A stretch of DNA of 64,000 nt from Rhodospirillales bacterium (GTDB lineage Bacteria; Pseudomonadota; Alphaproteobacteria; Rhodospirillales; UBA2165), in the NCBI GenBank assembly GCA_022823235.1, contig JAJDXO010000031.1, positions 36,320-100,319 of the forward strand, in the 5' to 3' direction. This document shows positions 32,596 to 41,122 of the stretch, piece after piece (position 1 is the stretch's first letter; the number at the start of each line of letters is the position of its first letter). The notes under the pieces were generated by a model that worked only from the letters and a program-made list of their open reading frames with translations, was not told the DNA's origin and made no database searches. The position numbers and the translations under genes are program-made.

Positions 32596-34965
32596 ATGAA
32601 ACGAGTTCTGAAATATGCGGCTTACCTGCTGGCGTTCTTGGTGGCGGCCGGCGCCGGCGGCATCCTGTGGCTGCGCACCTCCCTTCCCCCGGCGGAGCGC
32701 GCGGTCTCCGATCCGCTGCTTCGGGGAACGGTCGAGGTATTGTTCGACGAAAGGGAAGTCCCTTACATCTTCGCGGAAAACCGGCGGGACGCCGCGTTTG
32801 CCCTGGGCTTCGCCCATGCGGAGAACCGGCTTTGGCAGATGGAGTCTCAACGCCGGCTGGCGGCGGGAAGGCTCTCGGAACTCCTGGGCTCCCGCACGGT
32901 CGGCGTCGACCGTTTCATGCGGACGCTGGGTCTTTATCGGTCCGCCGAAGCGTCTTTCGCCGGACTCGAACCCGCAACCAAGGCCGTATTGGAATCCTAC
33001 GCCGCGGGCGTGAACCGTTGGCTCGAAACCCGCTCGGGCGCCCTTCCGCCTGAGTTCGTGGCCTTGCGTCATGAGCCCGAGAGTTGGCGGCCCGCGGACT
33101 CGCTGGTATGGGGCAAACTGATGGCCCTCAGGCTCAGCGGCAACTTCCAGGACGAACTGCAGCGGCTGCGGGCGATGAATGCCGGCCTTGGTCTGGAGCG
33201 CCTGAAGGAATTATGGCCGGCCTATCCGGGCGACGGGCCGGTCACCGGTGAGGAACGGCGGGCGGCGGCGGACCCGGGCTACGTCGGCCGACTGACGGCA
33301 TCGATGGCCGAAGTCGTACCGCGTTTCCGAGGCGCCTCGAATTCGTGGGCGATCGGCGGCGCCCGGACACGAAGCGGCAAGCCGCTGCTGGCGAACGATC
33401 CCCACCTCGGGTTCGGCGCGCCGATTTTGTGGTATCTCGCCAAGATCGTCACGCCTGAAGGGACATTGACCGGGGCGACGGTTCCGGGCGTGCCGCTGCA
33501 TGTGTTGGGTCATACCGACGGTCTCGCCTGGGGCATGACGACGACCCAGACCGATCTCCAGGACCTTTACGTGGAGACCCTCGATCCCGAACAGCCCGAT
33601 CATTACCTCACCCCGGACGGCCCTCGTCGGTTCGAAACCCGGGTCGAGACATTGGACGTGCGCGACGGCGAGCCCGTGACGTTCACGGTTCGCTCGACCC
33701 ATCGCGGGCCGGTCATCTCGGATCTGGAGCCGGGCGGAACACTGACCGTCTCCCTGCAGGCCGTGTTCCTGCGCGGGGGCGATACGACGGCTCAGTCCGT
33801 TCTCAAGCTCAACCGTGCACGGAATGCGGGGGAGCTGCGGACCGCCCTCAGGGATTTCAAGGCGCCTCAGCAGAACGTCGTTTACGCCGACACCGACGGC
33901 GTATTCGGCTTCATTTCATCCGGCGTCGTGCCGATCCGCAAATCCGGGCGCGGCTTCGTCCCCGGAGACGGCGCCTCCGGCGAGGCGGACTGGACAGGCG
34001 TCATTCCGTTCGACGAACTGCCCCAGTCCGAGAACCCCGCCGAGGGGTTCGTCGCCAACGCCAACAACAAGGTGACGCCGGAGGGCTACCCCTACTTCGT
34101 GACGGTGGACTGGACGGCGCCCTACCGGGCCCGGCGAATTGTCGAGACCCTGAGGAACCTCGAAGCCGCTACCGCCGAGAAGATGACCGGCCTGCAGATG
34201 GATTCGGTCTCCCTGGCCGCCCGGGATCTCATTCCCCTGATGCTCGACTTTCAAACCCGGGATGCCGGGCTCCAAGAGGTGATGGACCTGTTGCGCCGGT
34301 GGGACGGCAGCATGAACGTCGATCGTCCCGAACCGCTGATTTTCGATCGCTGGCTCCGGTCATTGAACCGGGAACTGTATGCCGACGACTTCGGCGGCGC
34401 ATTCGGCGAATTCTGGCGAGCGCGGGCCGTGTTTATCCGGAATGTTCTGTCGGGCGTATCGCCCTCGTGGTGCGACGATGTCGCTACCCGGGCATTGGAA
34501 ACCTGCGCCGCGGCGCTGGAGACCTCACTCAAGGCGACGCTGGCGGAGCTTTCCGAGGCCACGCGCACCTCAAATCCGGCGCGCTGGCGTTGGGGCGATC
34601 ACCACGTCGCCCGGTTCCGCCATCAGCTTTTCCAGTATGTGCCGGTCGTCCGCATGCTCACCGACCTGAGCATTCCGACATCCGGGGGAAACTTCACGGT
34701 CAACCGGGGGACGACCCGGATGCGCAATCCTCGTGCGCCGCACGACCATATTCACGGCGCTGGATATCGCGGCGTCTATGATCTCGCCGATCTCTCCCGG
34801 TCCCGGTTCGTCATCGCCACGGGGCAGTCGGGAAACCCGTTCTCTCCGCACTATCGCGACTTTCTGCCGCTGTGGGCGTCCGGCGGGCATGTGACGCTCG
34901 ACAAGACCAAACGGCAACTGGAACAATCGGCGGCCCGCCGCCATACTTTTCGGCCTCGGCGGTGA
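32596..34965 (+). CDS. Penicillin-acylase-family (S45) Ntn-hydrolase
   Basis: 789-aa amidohydrolase precursor. The N-terminus (KYAAYLLAFLVAAGAGGILW) is one hydrophobic segment that could export or anchor it. The self-cleavage site is FRGASNSWAIGG: S248 should become the N-terminal nucleophile of the beta chain, giving an alpha chain of about 247 residues. Further motifs are PLLANDPHLGF, HVLGHTDGLAWGMT and NANNKVTP. Family members cleave penicillins, N-acylhomoserine lactones or other N-acyl amides; the substrate here cannot be read from sequence. It lies 50 nt after hemB. Confidence 0.92.
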   Translation: MKRVLKYAAYLLAFLVAAGAGGILWLRTSLPPAERAVSDPLLRGTVEVLFDEREVPYIFAENRRDAAFALGFAHAENRLWQMESQRRLAAGRLSELLGSRTVGVDRFMRTLGLYRSAEASFAGLEPATKAVLESYAAGVNRWLETRSGALPPEFVALRHEPESWRPADSLVWGKLMALRLSGNFQDELQRLRAMNAGLGLERLKELWPAYPGDGPVTGEERRAAADPGYVGRLTASMAEVVPRFRGASNSWAIGGARTRSGKPLLANDPHLGFGAPILWYLAKIVTPEGTLTGATVPGVPLHVLGHTDGLAWGMTTTQTDLQDLYVETLDPEQPDHYLTPDGPRRFETRVETLDVRDGEPVTFTVRSTHRGPVISDLEPGGTLTVSLQAVFLRGGDTTAQSVLKLNRARNAGELRTALRDFKAPQQNVVYADTDGVFGFISSGVVPIRKSGRGFVPGDGASGEADWTGVIPFDELPQSENPAEGFVANANNKVTPEGYPYFVTVDWTAPYRARRIVETLRNLEAATAEKMTGLQMDSVSLAARDLIPLMLDFQTRDAGLQEVMDLLRRWDGSMNVDRPEPLIFDRWLRSLNRELYADDFGGAFGEFWRARAVFIRNVLSGVSPSWCDDVATRALETCAAALETSLKATLAELSEATRTSNPARWRWGDHHVARFRHQLFQYVPVVRMLTDLSIPTSGGNFTVNRGTTRMRNPRAPHDHIHGAGYRGVYDLADLSRSRFVIATGQSGNPFSPHYRDFLPLWASGGHVTLDKTKRQLEQSAARRHTFRPRR

Positions 34966-34981
34966 TTGGAGGCAGGGAACG

Positions 34982-36142
34982 ATGAGCGATGCGGACCGGA
35001 AGTCCTTTGACACGCGGGTAATCCACGCCGGACAAGCGCCGGATGCCGGGACCGGTTCGGTAGTGACGCCCATCTATGCCACCGCGACCTTTGCCCAGGA
35101 AAGCCCGGGCAAGACCAAGGGCTATGAGTACGCCCGGAGCGCCAATCCGACCCGGGACGCCTACGAGGCCTGTATCGCCGATCTCGAAAGCGGCTCCCAC
35201 GGTTTCGCGTTCGCGTCGGGGATGGCGGCAACCACGGCGGTCATCGATCTCCTCGATGCCGGCGACCGGGTTCTGGCGCTTCGGGACCTTTATGGCGGCA
35301 CGACCCGCCTGTTCGAGCAGGTGCGCAAACGAACGGCGGGGCTGGTCTTCGATTACGCGGACTTCGGCGATATCGAGGCGCTGGACGGCGCCATCCATCC
35401 GGACACCCGGCTGATCTGGCTGGAAACCCCCAGCAATCCGATGTTGAACCTCGTGGATCTGGCCGCCGTTGCATCGGTTGCTAGGTCACGGGGAATTTTG
35501 ACGGTGGTCGACAATACCTTCGCCACGCCGTGGATTCAGCGGCCCCTGGAGCTGGGGATCGACATCGTCGTGCATTCGGCGACGAAGTATCTCAATGGCC
35601 ATTCCGACGTGATCGGCGGCGCCGTCGTGGTCGGCGACGATGAACTCGCGGAGCGCCTGGGTTTTCTCCAAAACGCCACCGGCGGTATCGCCGGCCCGTT
35701 CGATTCCTTTCTTGTGCTGCGCGGATTGAAGACCCTGTCGGTCCGCATGGAACGTCATTGCGCCAACGCCTTGAAGATCGCCCGATGGCTGGAAGACCGA
35801 CCGGAATTCGGCCGCGTTCTCTATCCGGGCCTCGAAACTCATCCCGGCCACGGGATTTGCCGCACGCAAATGAATGGGCGCGGCGGCGGTATGGTGACCG
35901 CCGTTTTGGACCGGGATTTGGCGGGTACGGTCCGGTTTCTGGAACGGTGCCGGGTATTCACCCTGGCCGAAAGTCTGGGCGGCGTGGAGAGTTTGATCGA
36001 GCATCCGGCCATCATGACCCATGCCTCGGTTCCCAAGGCGGTCCGCGAGGAGGTCGGAATTGCCGACGGGTTGGTCAGGCTGTCCGTCGGCATCGAAGAT
36101 GCCGAGGATTTGATCGCCGATCTGCGGACGGCGTTGGATTAG
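34982..36142 (+). CDS. Cystathionine gamma-synthase/lyase family PLP enzyme
   Basis: 386-aa trans-sulfuration enzyme. Motifs are DTRVIHAGQAPDAGTGSVVTP, YEYARSANPTRDAYE, VVDNTFATPWIQRPLELGID and the PLP lysine K202 in HSATKYLNGHSDV. The C-terminal SLGGVESLIEHPA is typical of gamma-synthases and gamma/beta-lyases. The exact reaction cannot be assigned from sequence. It follows the acylase by 16 nt, with GGAGGCAGGGAACG before the ATG. Confidence 0.92.
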   Translation: MSDADRKSFDTRVIHAGQAPDAGTGSVVTPIYATATFAQESPGKTKGYEYARSANPTRDAYEACIADLESGSHGFAFASGMAATTAVIDLLDAGDRVLALRDLYGGTTRLFEQVRKRTAGLVFDYADFGDIEALDGAIHPDTRLIWLETPSNPMLNLVDLAAVASVARSRGILTVVDNTFATPWIQRPLELGIDIVVHSATKYLNGHSDVIGGAVVVGDDELAERLGFLQNATGGIAGPFDSFLVLRGLKTLSVRMERHCANALKIARWLEDRPEFGRVLYPGLETHPGHGICRTQMNGRGGGMVTAVLDRDLAGTVRFLERCRVFTLAESLGGVESLIEHPAIMTHASVPKAVREEVGIADGLVRLSVGIEDAEDLIADLRTALD

Positions 36143-36270
36143 GTCACGGCCGCCGCGCCTCGGCAACGGCCCCTCCTGCCGCGCCCAGGGACCGGGCAGG
36201 CGCGACTGGCCTCTTGCCGCGGCCGGTCCAATAGGCCTAAGCTGGTTGAAGCCAAAACGGAAGCGGCGCG

Positions 36271-37026
36271 ATGAAACACAATATAAACCGTCGGCCCACC
36301 GCCTTTTTCATTACCGCCCCCCTTCCCTGTCCCTATATTCCCGGCAACCTCGAACGCCGGATCGTCGCCGAGCTTTCGGGCTCCACGGCGCCCACGCTTC
36401 ACGACACGCTGTCCCGGGTCGGGTTTCGCCGCAGCCACGGGCTGGTCTACGCCCCGGTCTGCTCGGGCTGCAACGCCTGTCTTGCCGTCCGAACCGTCGT
36501 TTCGGAGTTTGAGCCGTCCACCTCGCAGCGCCGGGTATCCCGGGTGAACGAAGATTTGATCGAAACGGCGAAGCCGGTTCGGGCGACCGCCGAGCAATTT
36601 GAATTGTTCGCCCAGTATCAGGACTCCCGCCACAACGGCGGCGATATGGCGACGATGGACTTTTACGACTATCAGGCCCTGATCGAAGAGACCCCGGTCG
36701 ATTCCGAGTTGATCGAATACCGTACTTCGGACCGGCGGTTGGTTGGGGCGTGTCTTGCGGACCGCATGGGTGACGGCCTCTCGGCGGTCTACAGCTATTT
36801 CCATCCGGGCGAGCCGCGCCGCAGTCTCGGGACCTACATGATACTGCGGCTCATCGAGCGGTCCCGGGACGCCGGGCTTCCCTATGTTTATCTCGGCTAT
36901 TGGATCGAAGACAGCCAGAAGATGTCCTACAAGGAACGTTTCAGGCCGCTGGAATATTACGCGGGCGACGGCTGGCGCTCGCTCGAGGAGCGGCACGACT
37001 TTCCGGTTCATGAACATTTCTCATAG
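36271..37026 (+). CDS. bpt: Aspartate/glutamate leucyltransferase Bpt (arginyltransferase family)
   Basis: N-end-rule aminoacyl-tRNA-protein transferase that adds Leu to N-terminal Asp/Glu and marks proteins for ClpS/ClpAP. It is 251 aa. The N-terminal Cys pattern C-x2-C (PVCSGCNACLAVR) and SRHNGGDM, YSYFHPGEPRRSLGTYMIL, YLGYWIEDSQKMSYKERFRP are family hallmarks. It is the Bpt rather than Aat type by length and motif. Confidence 0.94.
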   Translation: MKHNINRRPTAFFITAPLPCPYIPGNLERRIVAELSGSTAPTLHDTLSRVGFRRSHGLVYAPVCSGCNACLAVRTVVSEFEPSTSQRRVSRVNEDLIETAKPVRATAEQFELFAQYQDSRHNGGDMATMDFYDYQALIEETPVDSELIEYRTSDRRLVGACLADRMGDGLSAVYSYFHPGEPRRSLGTYMILRLIERSRDAGLPYVYLGYWIEDSQKMSYKERFRPLEYYAGDGWRSLEERHDFPVHEHFS

Positions 37027-37115
37027 TTGCGCGCTACCGGAATGCGCATATACTTCAAGCAGCTAAGAGGCTCACCAAACGATCAATTTCCAAGTAAGCG
37101 AAGGGAGACAATCTC

Positions 37116-38219
37116 ATGAAACGCCGTGAATTTATGAAGGGCGCGGCCGTCGCCGGTGCCGGTGCCGCAGCTGCCGTATCGACGCTGCCGAAGCCGGCGA
37201 TCGCCCAGGGGAAGAAAGAGCTGAAAATGGTCACCACGTGGCCAAAGAATTTTCCGGGCCTGGGGACCGGTGCGGAGCGGCTGGCGCGCAACATTACCGC
37301 GATGAGCGGCGGCTCGCTTTCGGTAAAGGTGTTCGCCGCGGGCGAATTGGTACCGCCGTTCGAATCCTTCGATGCCGTCTCCAGCGGTACCGCCGACATG
37401 TACCACGCCGCCGACTACTACTGGCAGGGCAAGTCCAAGGCCTTCAACTTCTATGCGGCGGTTCCGTTCGGACTCACCGCGACCGAGCAGGCCGCGTGGA
37501 TCCACCATGGCGGCGGTCAGCAGCTATGGGACGAGTTGAGCAAGGGATTCGGCATCAAGCCCTTTATGGCCGGCAACACCGGAGTTCAGATGGGCGGCTG
37601 GTTCAACAAGGAAGTAAACTCGCTGGAGGATTACAAGGGCCTGAAGATTCGCATGCCGGGCCTGGGCGGCGAGGTTCTGCGCAGGATCGGGGCGGCGGCG
37701 GTTTCGCTGCCGGGCGGCGAAATCTTCCCGGCGTTGCAGTCGGGCGCCATCGACGCCACCGAATGGGTCGGTCCGTGGAACGATCTGGCCTTTGGCTTCT
37801 ACAAGGTCACCAAGTTCTACTACTATCCGGGCTTCCATGAGCCGGGGACGACCTTGAGCTCGGGCGTCAATCTCAAGACATGGGAAGGCCTCAGCGCCGA
37901 CCACAAGGCGATTATCACCACGGCGATGGCGGCGGAGAACGACCTCAGCCTCTCCGAGTTCAATGCCCGCAACAACGGCGCGCTGAATACGCTGACCGGC
38001 AAGCACAACGTCACCGTCAAGAAGTTCCCGGACCCGGTATTGAATGAAATCGGCAAGGCATCGGGCGAGGTTGTCGGGGGTGTCCGCTCCGAGGGCGGCA
38101 TCACGGCAAAGGTGCTCGACAGTTTCCTCGATTTCCGCAAACAGTCCATCGCCTGGTCCAAGCTCTCGGATCAGGCCTACTGGAATGCGCGGCTGCTGCC
38201 GTTCAAGTACGCGGGCTAA
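37116..38219 (+). CDS. TRAP transporter substrate-binding protein (TakP-like DctP family)
   Basis: 367-aa periplasmic receptor with a twin-arginine-type signal (MKRREFMKGAAVAGAGAAAA, likely cleaved near AIAQ-G). The mature protein has KMVTTWPKNFPGLGTGAERL, FNKEVNSLEDYKGLKIRMPG (substrate-carboxylate Arg) and EIFPALQSGAIDATEWVGPW. The last motif resembles TakP, a receptor for 2-oxo acids in Rhodobacter; a keto or hydroxy acid ligand is therefore likely but inferred. A hairpin terminator separates it from the permease genes. Confidence 0.93.
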   Translation: MKRREFMKGAAVAGAGAAAAVSTLPKPAIAQGKKELKMVTTWPKNFPGLGTGAERLARNITAMSGGSLSVKVFAAGELVPPFESFDAVSSGTADMYHAADYYWQGKSKAFNFYAAVPFGLTATEQAAWIHHGGGQQLWDELSKGFGIKPFMAGNTGVQMGGWFNKEVNSLEDYKGLKIRMPGLGGEVLRRIGAAAVSLPGGEIFPALQSGAIDATEWVGPWNDLAFGFYKVTKFYYYPGFHEPGTTLSSGVNLKTWEGLSADHKAIITTAMAAENDLSLSEFNARNNGALNTLTGKHNVTVKKFPDPVLNEIGKASGEVVGGVRSEGGITAKVLDSFLDFRKQSIAWSKLSDQAYWNARLLPFKYAG

Positions 38220-38231
38220 CCGCCTGGACAT

Positions 38232-38270
38232 GATGGCCCGCCCCGATTTGAGGCGGGCCATCGTTCTTTT
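38232..38270 (+). terminator. Intra-operon terminator between TRAP receptor and permease genes
   Basis: A perfect 11-bp stem (GATGGCCCGCC 38232-38242, GGCGGGCCATC 38252-38262) with a 9-nt loop is followed by GTTCTTTT. It sits between receptor and small permease, which fits partial termination so that receptor mRNA exceeds permease mRNA. Confidence 0.75.
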
Positions 38271-38285
38271 GAAGGAGGCCGCCGT

Positions 38286-38852
38286 TTGACTTCCCTGCAG
38301 CGCCTCGCCCAAGGCATCGACACCTTAAATGATGTTGTCGGCAAGGCCGCGGCGTGGACCGCTTTGGCCATGGTGCTGATCCAGTTCATCGTGGTGGTCA
38401 TGCGGTATGTGTTCGGCCTGGGCTCGATCATGATGCAGGAATCGGTGGTCTACCTGCACGCCGTCCTGTTCATGGTCGGGGCCGGGTACACGTTGCTTCA
38501 TGGGGGCCATGTCCGGGTCGACGTCTTCTATCGGGAGGCGTCCGAGCGCTGGAAAGCGTGGATTGATCTTGCCGGCGTCTTCGTGTTTCTCCTGCCGGTC
38601 TGCCTGCTCGTCTGGTGGTTTTCGTTCCCCTACGTCGAAAACTCCTGGAAGGTTTTCGAGGGGTCCAAGGAAACCAGCGGTATCCAGGGCGTCTTCCTTC
38701 TCAAGTCCGTCATTCTCGCATTCGCGTTTCTCGTGGCGATCCAGGGCGTGTCGATGGCCATCCGGTCGTTCCTCAGGCTGCTCAGGCTTGCCGGCGTCGT
38801 AACACCGGATCCCGGGACCCGAAGACCGGCCGGCCGCCCGGGGTCCCGCTGA
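38286..38852 (+). CDS. TRAP transporter small permease (DctQ family)
   Basis: 188-aa membrane protein with four hydrophobic segments (about 22-43, 55-78, 96-116, 137-160). DctQ features are VVVMRYVFGLGSIMMQESVVYLHAVLFM and YTLLHGGHVRVDVFY, read in part. TTG 38286 is the start, with GAAGGAGG about 7 nt upstream. The large permease starts 1 nt after its stop. Confidence 0.9.
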   Translation: MTSLQRLAQGIDTLNDVVGKAAAWTALAMVLIQFIVVVMRYVFGLGSIMMQESVVYLHAVLFMVGAGYTLLHGGHVRVDVFYREASERWKAWIDLAGVFVFLLPVCLLVWWFSFPYVENSWKVFEGSKETSGIQGVFLLKSVILAFAFLVAIQGVSMAIRSFLRLLRLAGVVTPDPGTRRPAGRPGSR

Positions 38853-38853
38853 G

Positions 38854-40428
38854 GTGCCGTTTTCCGAAATCCTGACCATCATCATGTTCGTGGTGGTGTG
38901 CCTGTTCCTGATGGCCGGATTTCCGGTCGCATTCACGCTTGCCGGCACGGCGCTGATCTTTGCCGGGATCGGGTGGATTTTCGGGGTGTTCGATTTCTCC
39001 CTCTTCGGCGCTCTGCCGTCCAGGATTTTCGGCGGGGCGATGACCAACGAGTTGCTGATCGCGGTGCCGCTGTTCGTCTTCATGGGCGTGATGCTGGAGC
39101 GCTCCAAGGTGGCCGAGGAATTGCTGGATACCATGGGCCGGCTGTTCGGCAGCCTGCGCGGCGGTCTCGGCATTTCGGTGTCCGTGGTCGGCGCGCTGCT
39201 GGCCGCCTCCACCGGCATCGTCGGCGCGACGGTGGTGACCATGGGCCTGCTGTCCCTGCCGACCATGCTGCGGCGCAAATACGATCCCTCCCTCGCCTGC
39301 GGCTCGATCGCCGCCGCCGGCACGCTGGGACAGATCATCCCGCCGTCCATCGTTCTCGTCCTGTTGGGCGACCAGATCTCGAATGCCTACGTGGACGCCC
39401 AGCGCACGGTCGGGAATTTTTCCCCCGAGCCCGTCTCGGTAGGCGATTTGTTCGCCGGCGCGTTGCTGCCCGGCCTCGCCCTGGTCGGCATGTACATTCT
39501 CTATCAGCTCATCGTCGCGTTCCTGAAACCGAATGCCTCCCCCGCGATCCCAAAGGAGGAACTGGACGACGGCGTACCGCTGTTCGGCCGGGTGATGCGC
39601 GCCCTGGTGCCGCCCCTGGTGCTGATCGTCGCGGTGCTGGGTTCGATCCTCGCCGGTGTCGCGACCCCGACCGAGGCGGCGGCGGTCGGCTCCGTGGGCG
39701 CCTTGCTGCTCGCGGCGGTTCGGATTTCCGACAACAGGCCGACCCCCATCTACCTGGCGGGGATCGCTCTTATCATCATGCTGTTTCTCACCAACACCAT
39801 GGATCTCCGGGTGTTGCGGGACGAAATTCCCACCGGCGACATGGCCGCCATCGTCGCCGCGGTGATCTGTTCGGCGGTTCTCGCCTGGGGGATGGGGGTG
39901 GCGCTCATCCGGGTGACCCAGGACGCGGTGCTGACCCAGGTGGTGCGCTCGACGCTCGAAGTGTCGGCCATGGTCTTCGTCATCCTCATCGGCGCGTCGG
40001 TGTTCTCACTGGTCTTCCGCGGCCTCGGCGGCGACGACATGGTGCACGAATTTCTCACCAACCTGCCGGGCGGCATCTACGGCGCCATGATCGTGGTCAT
40101 GCTGGTGATGTTCGTTCTCGGCTTCTTCCTCGACTTCATCGAGATCACCTTCGTCGTCGTGCCGATCGTCGCGCCGGTGCTGCTGCAGTCGGATATCAGT
40201 CCCGTCTGGCTCGGCGTGATGATGGCGATGAACCTGCAGACGTCGTTCCTGACGCCGCCCTTCGGCTTTGCCCTGTTTTATCTCAGGGGGGTCGCGCCGC
40301 CCGAGGTCAAGACGACCCACATCTACAAGGGCGTGCTGCCCTTCGTCGCGATCCAGTTGATCGGGCTCGCCGTTCTGGCCGCCTATCCGCCGCTCGCGAC
40401 GTGGCTGCCCAAGCTGGTTTTCGGTTAG
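38854..40428 (+). CDS. TRAP transporter large permease (DctM family)
   Basis: 524-aa transport channel with about twelve hydrophobic segments. Features are FLMAGFPVAFTLAGTALIFA, AVPLFVFMGVMLERSKVAEELL, AASTGIVGATVVTMGLLSLP and TAGTLGQIIPPS-like AAAGTLGQIIPPSIVLVLLG. It is longer than the 430-aa norm because of an insert near residues 285-330 that adds helices, as in other TakP-type large permeases. It starts with GTG 38854. Confidence 0.93.
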   Translation: MPFSEILTIIMFVVVCLFLMAGFPVAFTLAGTALIFAGIGWIFGVFDFSLFGALPSRIFGGAMTNELLIAVPLFVFMGVMLERSKVAEELLDTMGRLFGSLRGGLGISVSVVGALLAASTGIVGATVVTMGLLSLPTMLRRKYDPSLACGSIAAAGTLGQIIPPSIVLVLLGDQISNAYVDAQRTVGNFSPEPVSVGDLFAGALLPGLALVGMYILYQLIVAFLKPNASPAIPKEELDDGVPLFGRVMRALVPPLVLIVAVLGSILAGVATPTEAAAVGSVGALLLAAVRISDNRPTPIYLAGIALIIMLFLTNTMDLRVLRDEIPTGDMAAIVAAVICSAVLAWGMGVALIRVTQDAVLTQVVRSTLEVSAMVFVILIGASVFSLVFRGLGGDDMVHEFLTNLPGGIYGAMIVVMLVMFVLGFFLDFIEITFVVVPIVAPVLLQSDISPVWLGVMMAMNLQTSFLTPPFGFALFYLRGVAPPEVKTTHIYKGVLPFVAIQLIGLAVLAAYPPLATWLPKLVFG

Positions 40429-40449
40429 GGTCCCGACTGCAACCCCGGA

Positions 40450-41049
40450 CTACGCCCGAAATCTCGCGATCAGTTTCCACGCGCCCGGCAGCACCGCGGC
40501 GGCGAGCGCGATCTTGAACACCTCGCCCAGGAGGAACGGCAGGACGCCGAAGGCCCAGGCTTTTTCCTGGCCGATCAGCAGGGCGAGCCAGGCGTAGCCG
40601 GGCACGAAGATGATCACCGTGCCGATGACCATGGCCGCGAGGGTCATGGGGATCGAGCGGTCCCAGCCCCTTTCGCCGAGCCAGCCGGCAATCCCGGCGG
40701 CGAGCACGAAGCCCGCCAGATAGCCGCCCGTCGGGCCGGCCATGTAGGCGAGGCCGATTCCCTTCTCCGGCGTGCCCGCGAACACCGGCAGGCCGGCCGC
40801 GCCCTCGGCGAGGTAGAGAGCCACCGTGGCGCCGCCCAGCTTCCAGCCATAGGCCATGCCGATGACCAGCACGGCGAAGGTCTGCATGGTCATGGGGACC
40901 GGATAGAACGGCACCTGGATCTTGGCCGAAACGGTCAGCAGCACGGTGCCGGCGATGGCGAGGATCGCCATGCCGAGCCAGCTGCCGGCGGCCCCGGGCC
41001 ACGCCGAGCCGATCAGGGTGGGATGAACCGTGTTGTCGTGGGTCGCCAT
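40450..41049 (-). CDS. bioY: Biotin transporter BioY
   Basis: 199-aa S-component for biotin uptake, from ATG 41049 with GGGGGAAA just upstream. Six hydrophobic segments; BioY motifs are AKIQVPFYPVPMTMQTFAVL, GLPVFAGTP and GPTGGYLAGF. No bioM/bioN energising subunits are adjacent, so it would act alone or use a shared ECF module. It is last in the recO-parC-bioY direction and convergent with the TRAP operon. Confidence 0.94.
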   Translation of the reverse strand: MATHDNTVHPTLIGSAWPGAAGSWLGMAILAIAGTVLLTVSAKIQVPFYPVPMTMQTFAVLVIGMAYGWKLGGATVALYLAEGAAGLPVFAGTPEKGIGLAYMAGPTGGYLAGFVLAAGIAGWLGERGWDRSIPMTLAAMVIGTVIIFVPGYAWLALLIGQEKAWAFGVLPFLLGEVFKIALAAAVLPGAWKLIARFRA

Positions 41050-41122
41050 TGTTTCCCCCAACTGTTTGGTGTTGAACCGGCTTCTAGTGATCGCGGCTGA
41101 TCAAGTCAATGTTCGCGCCCAT

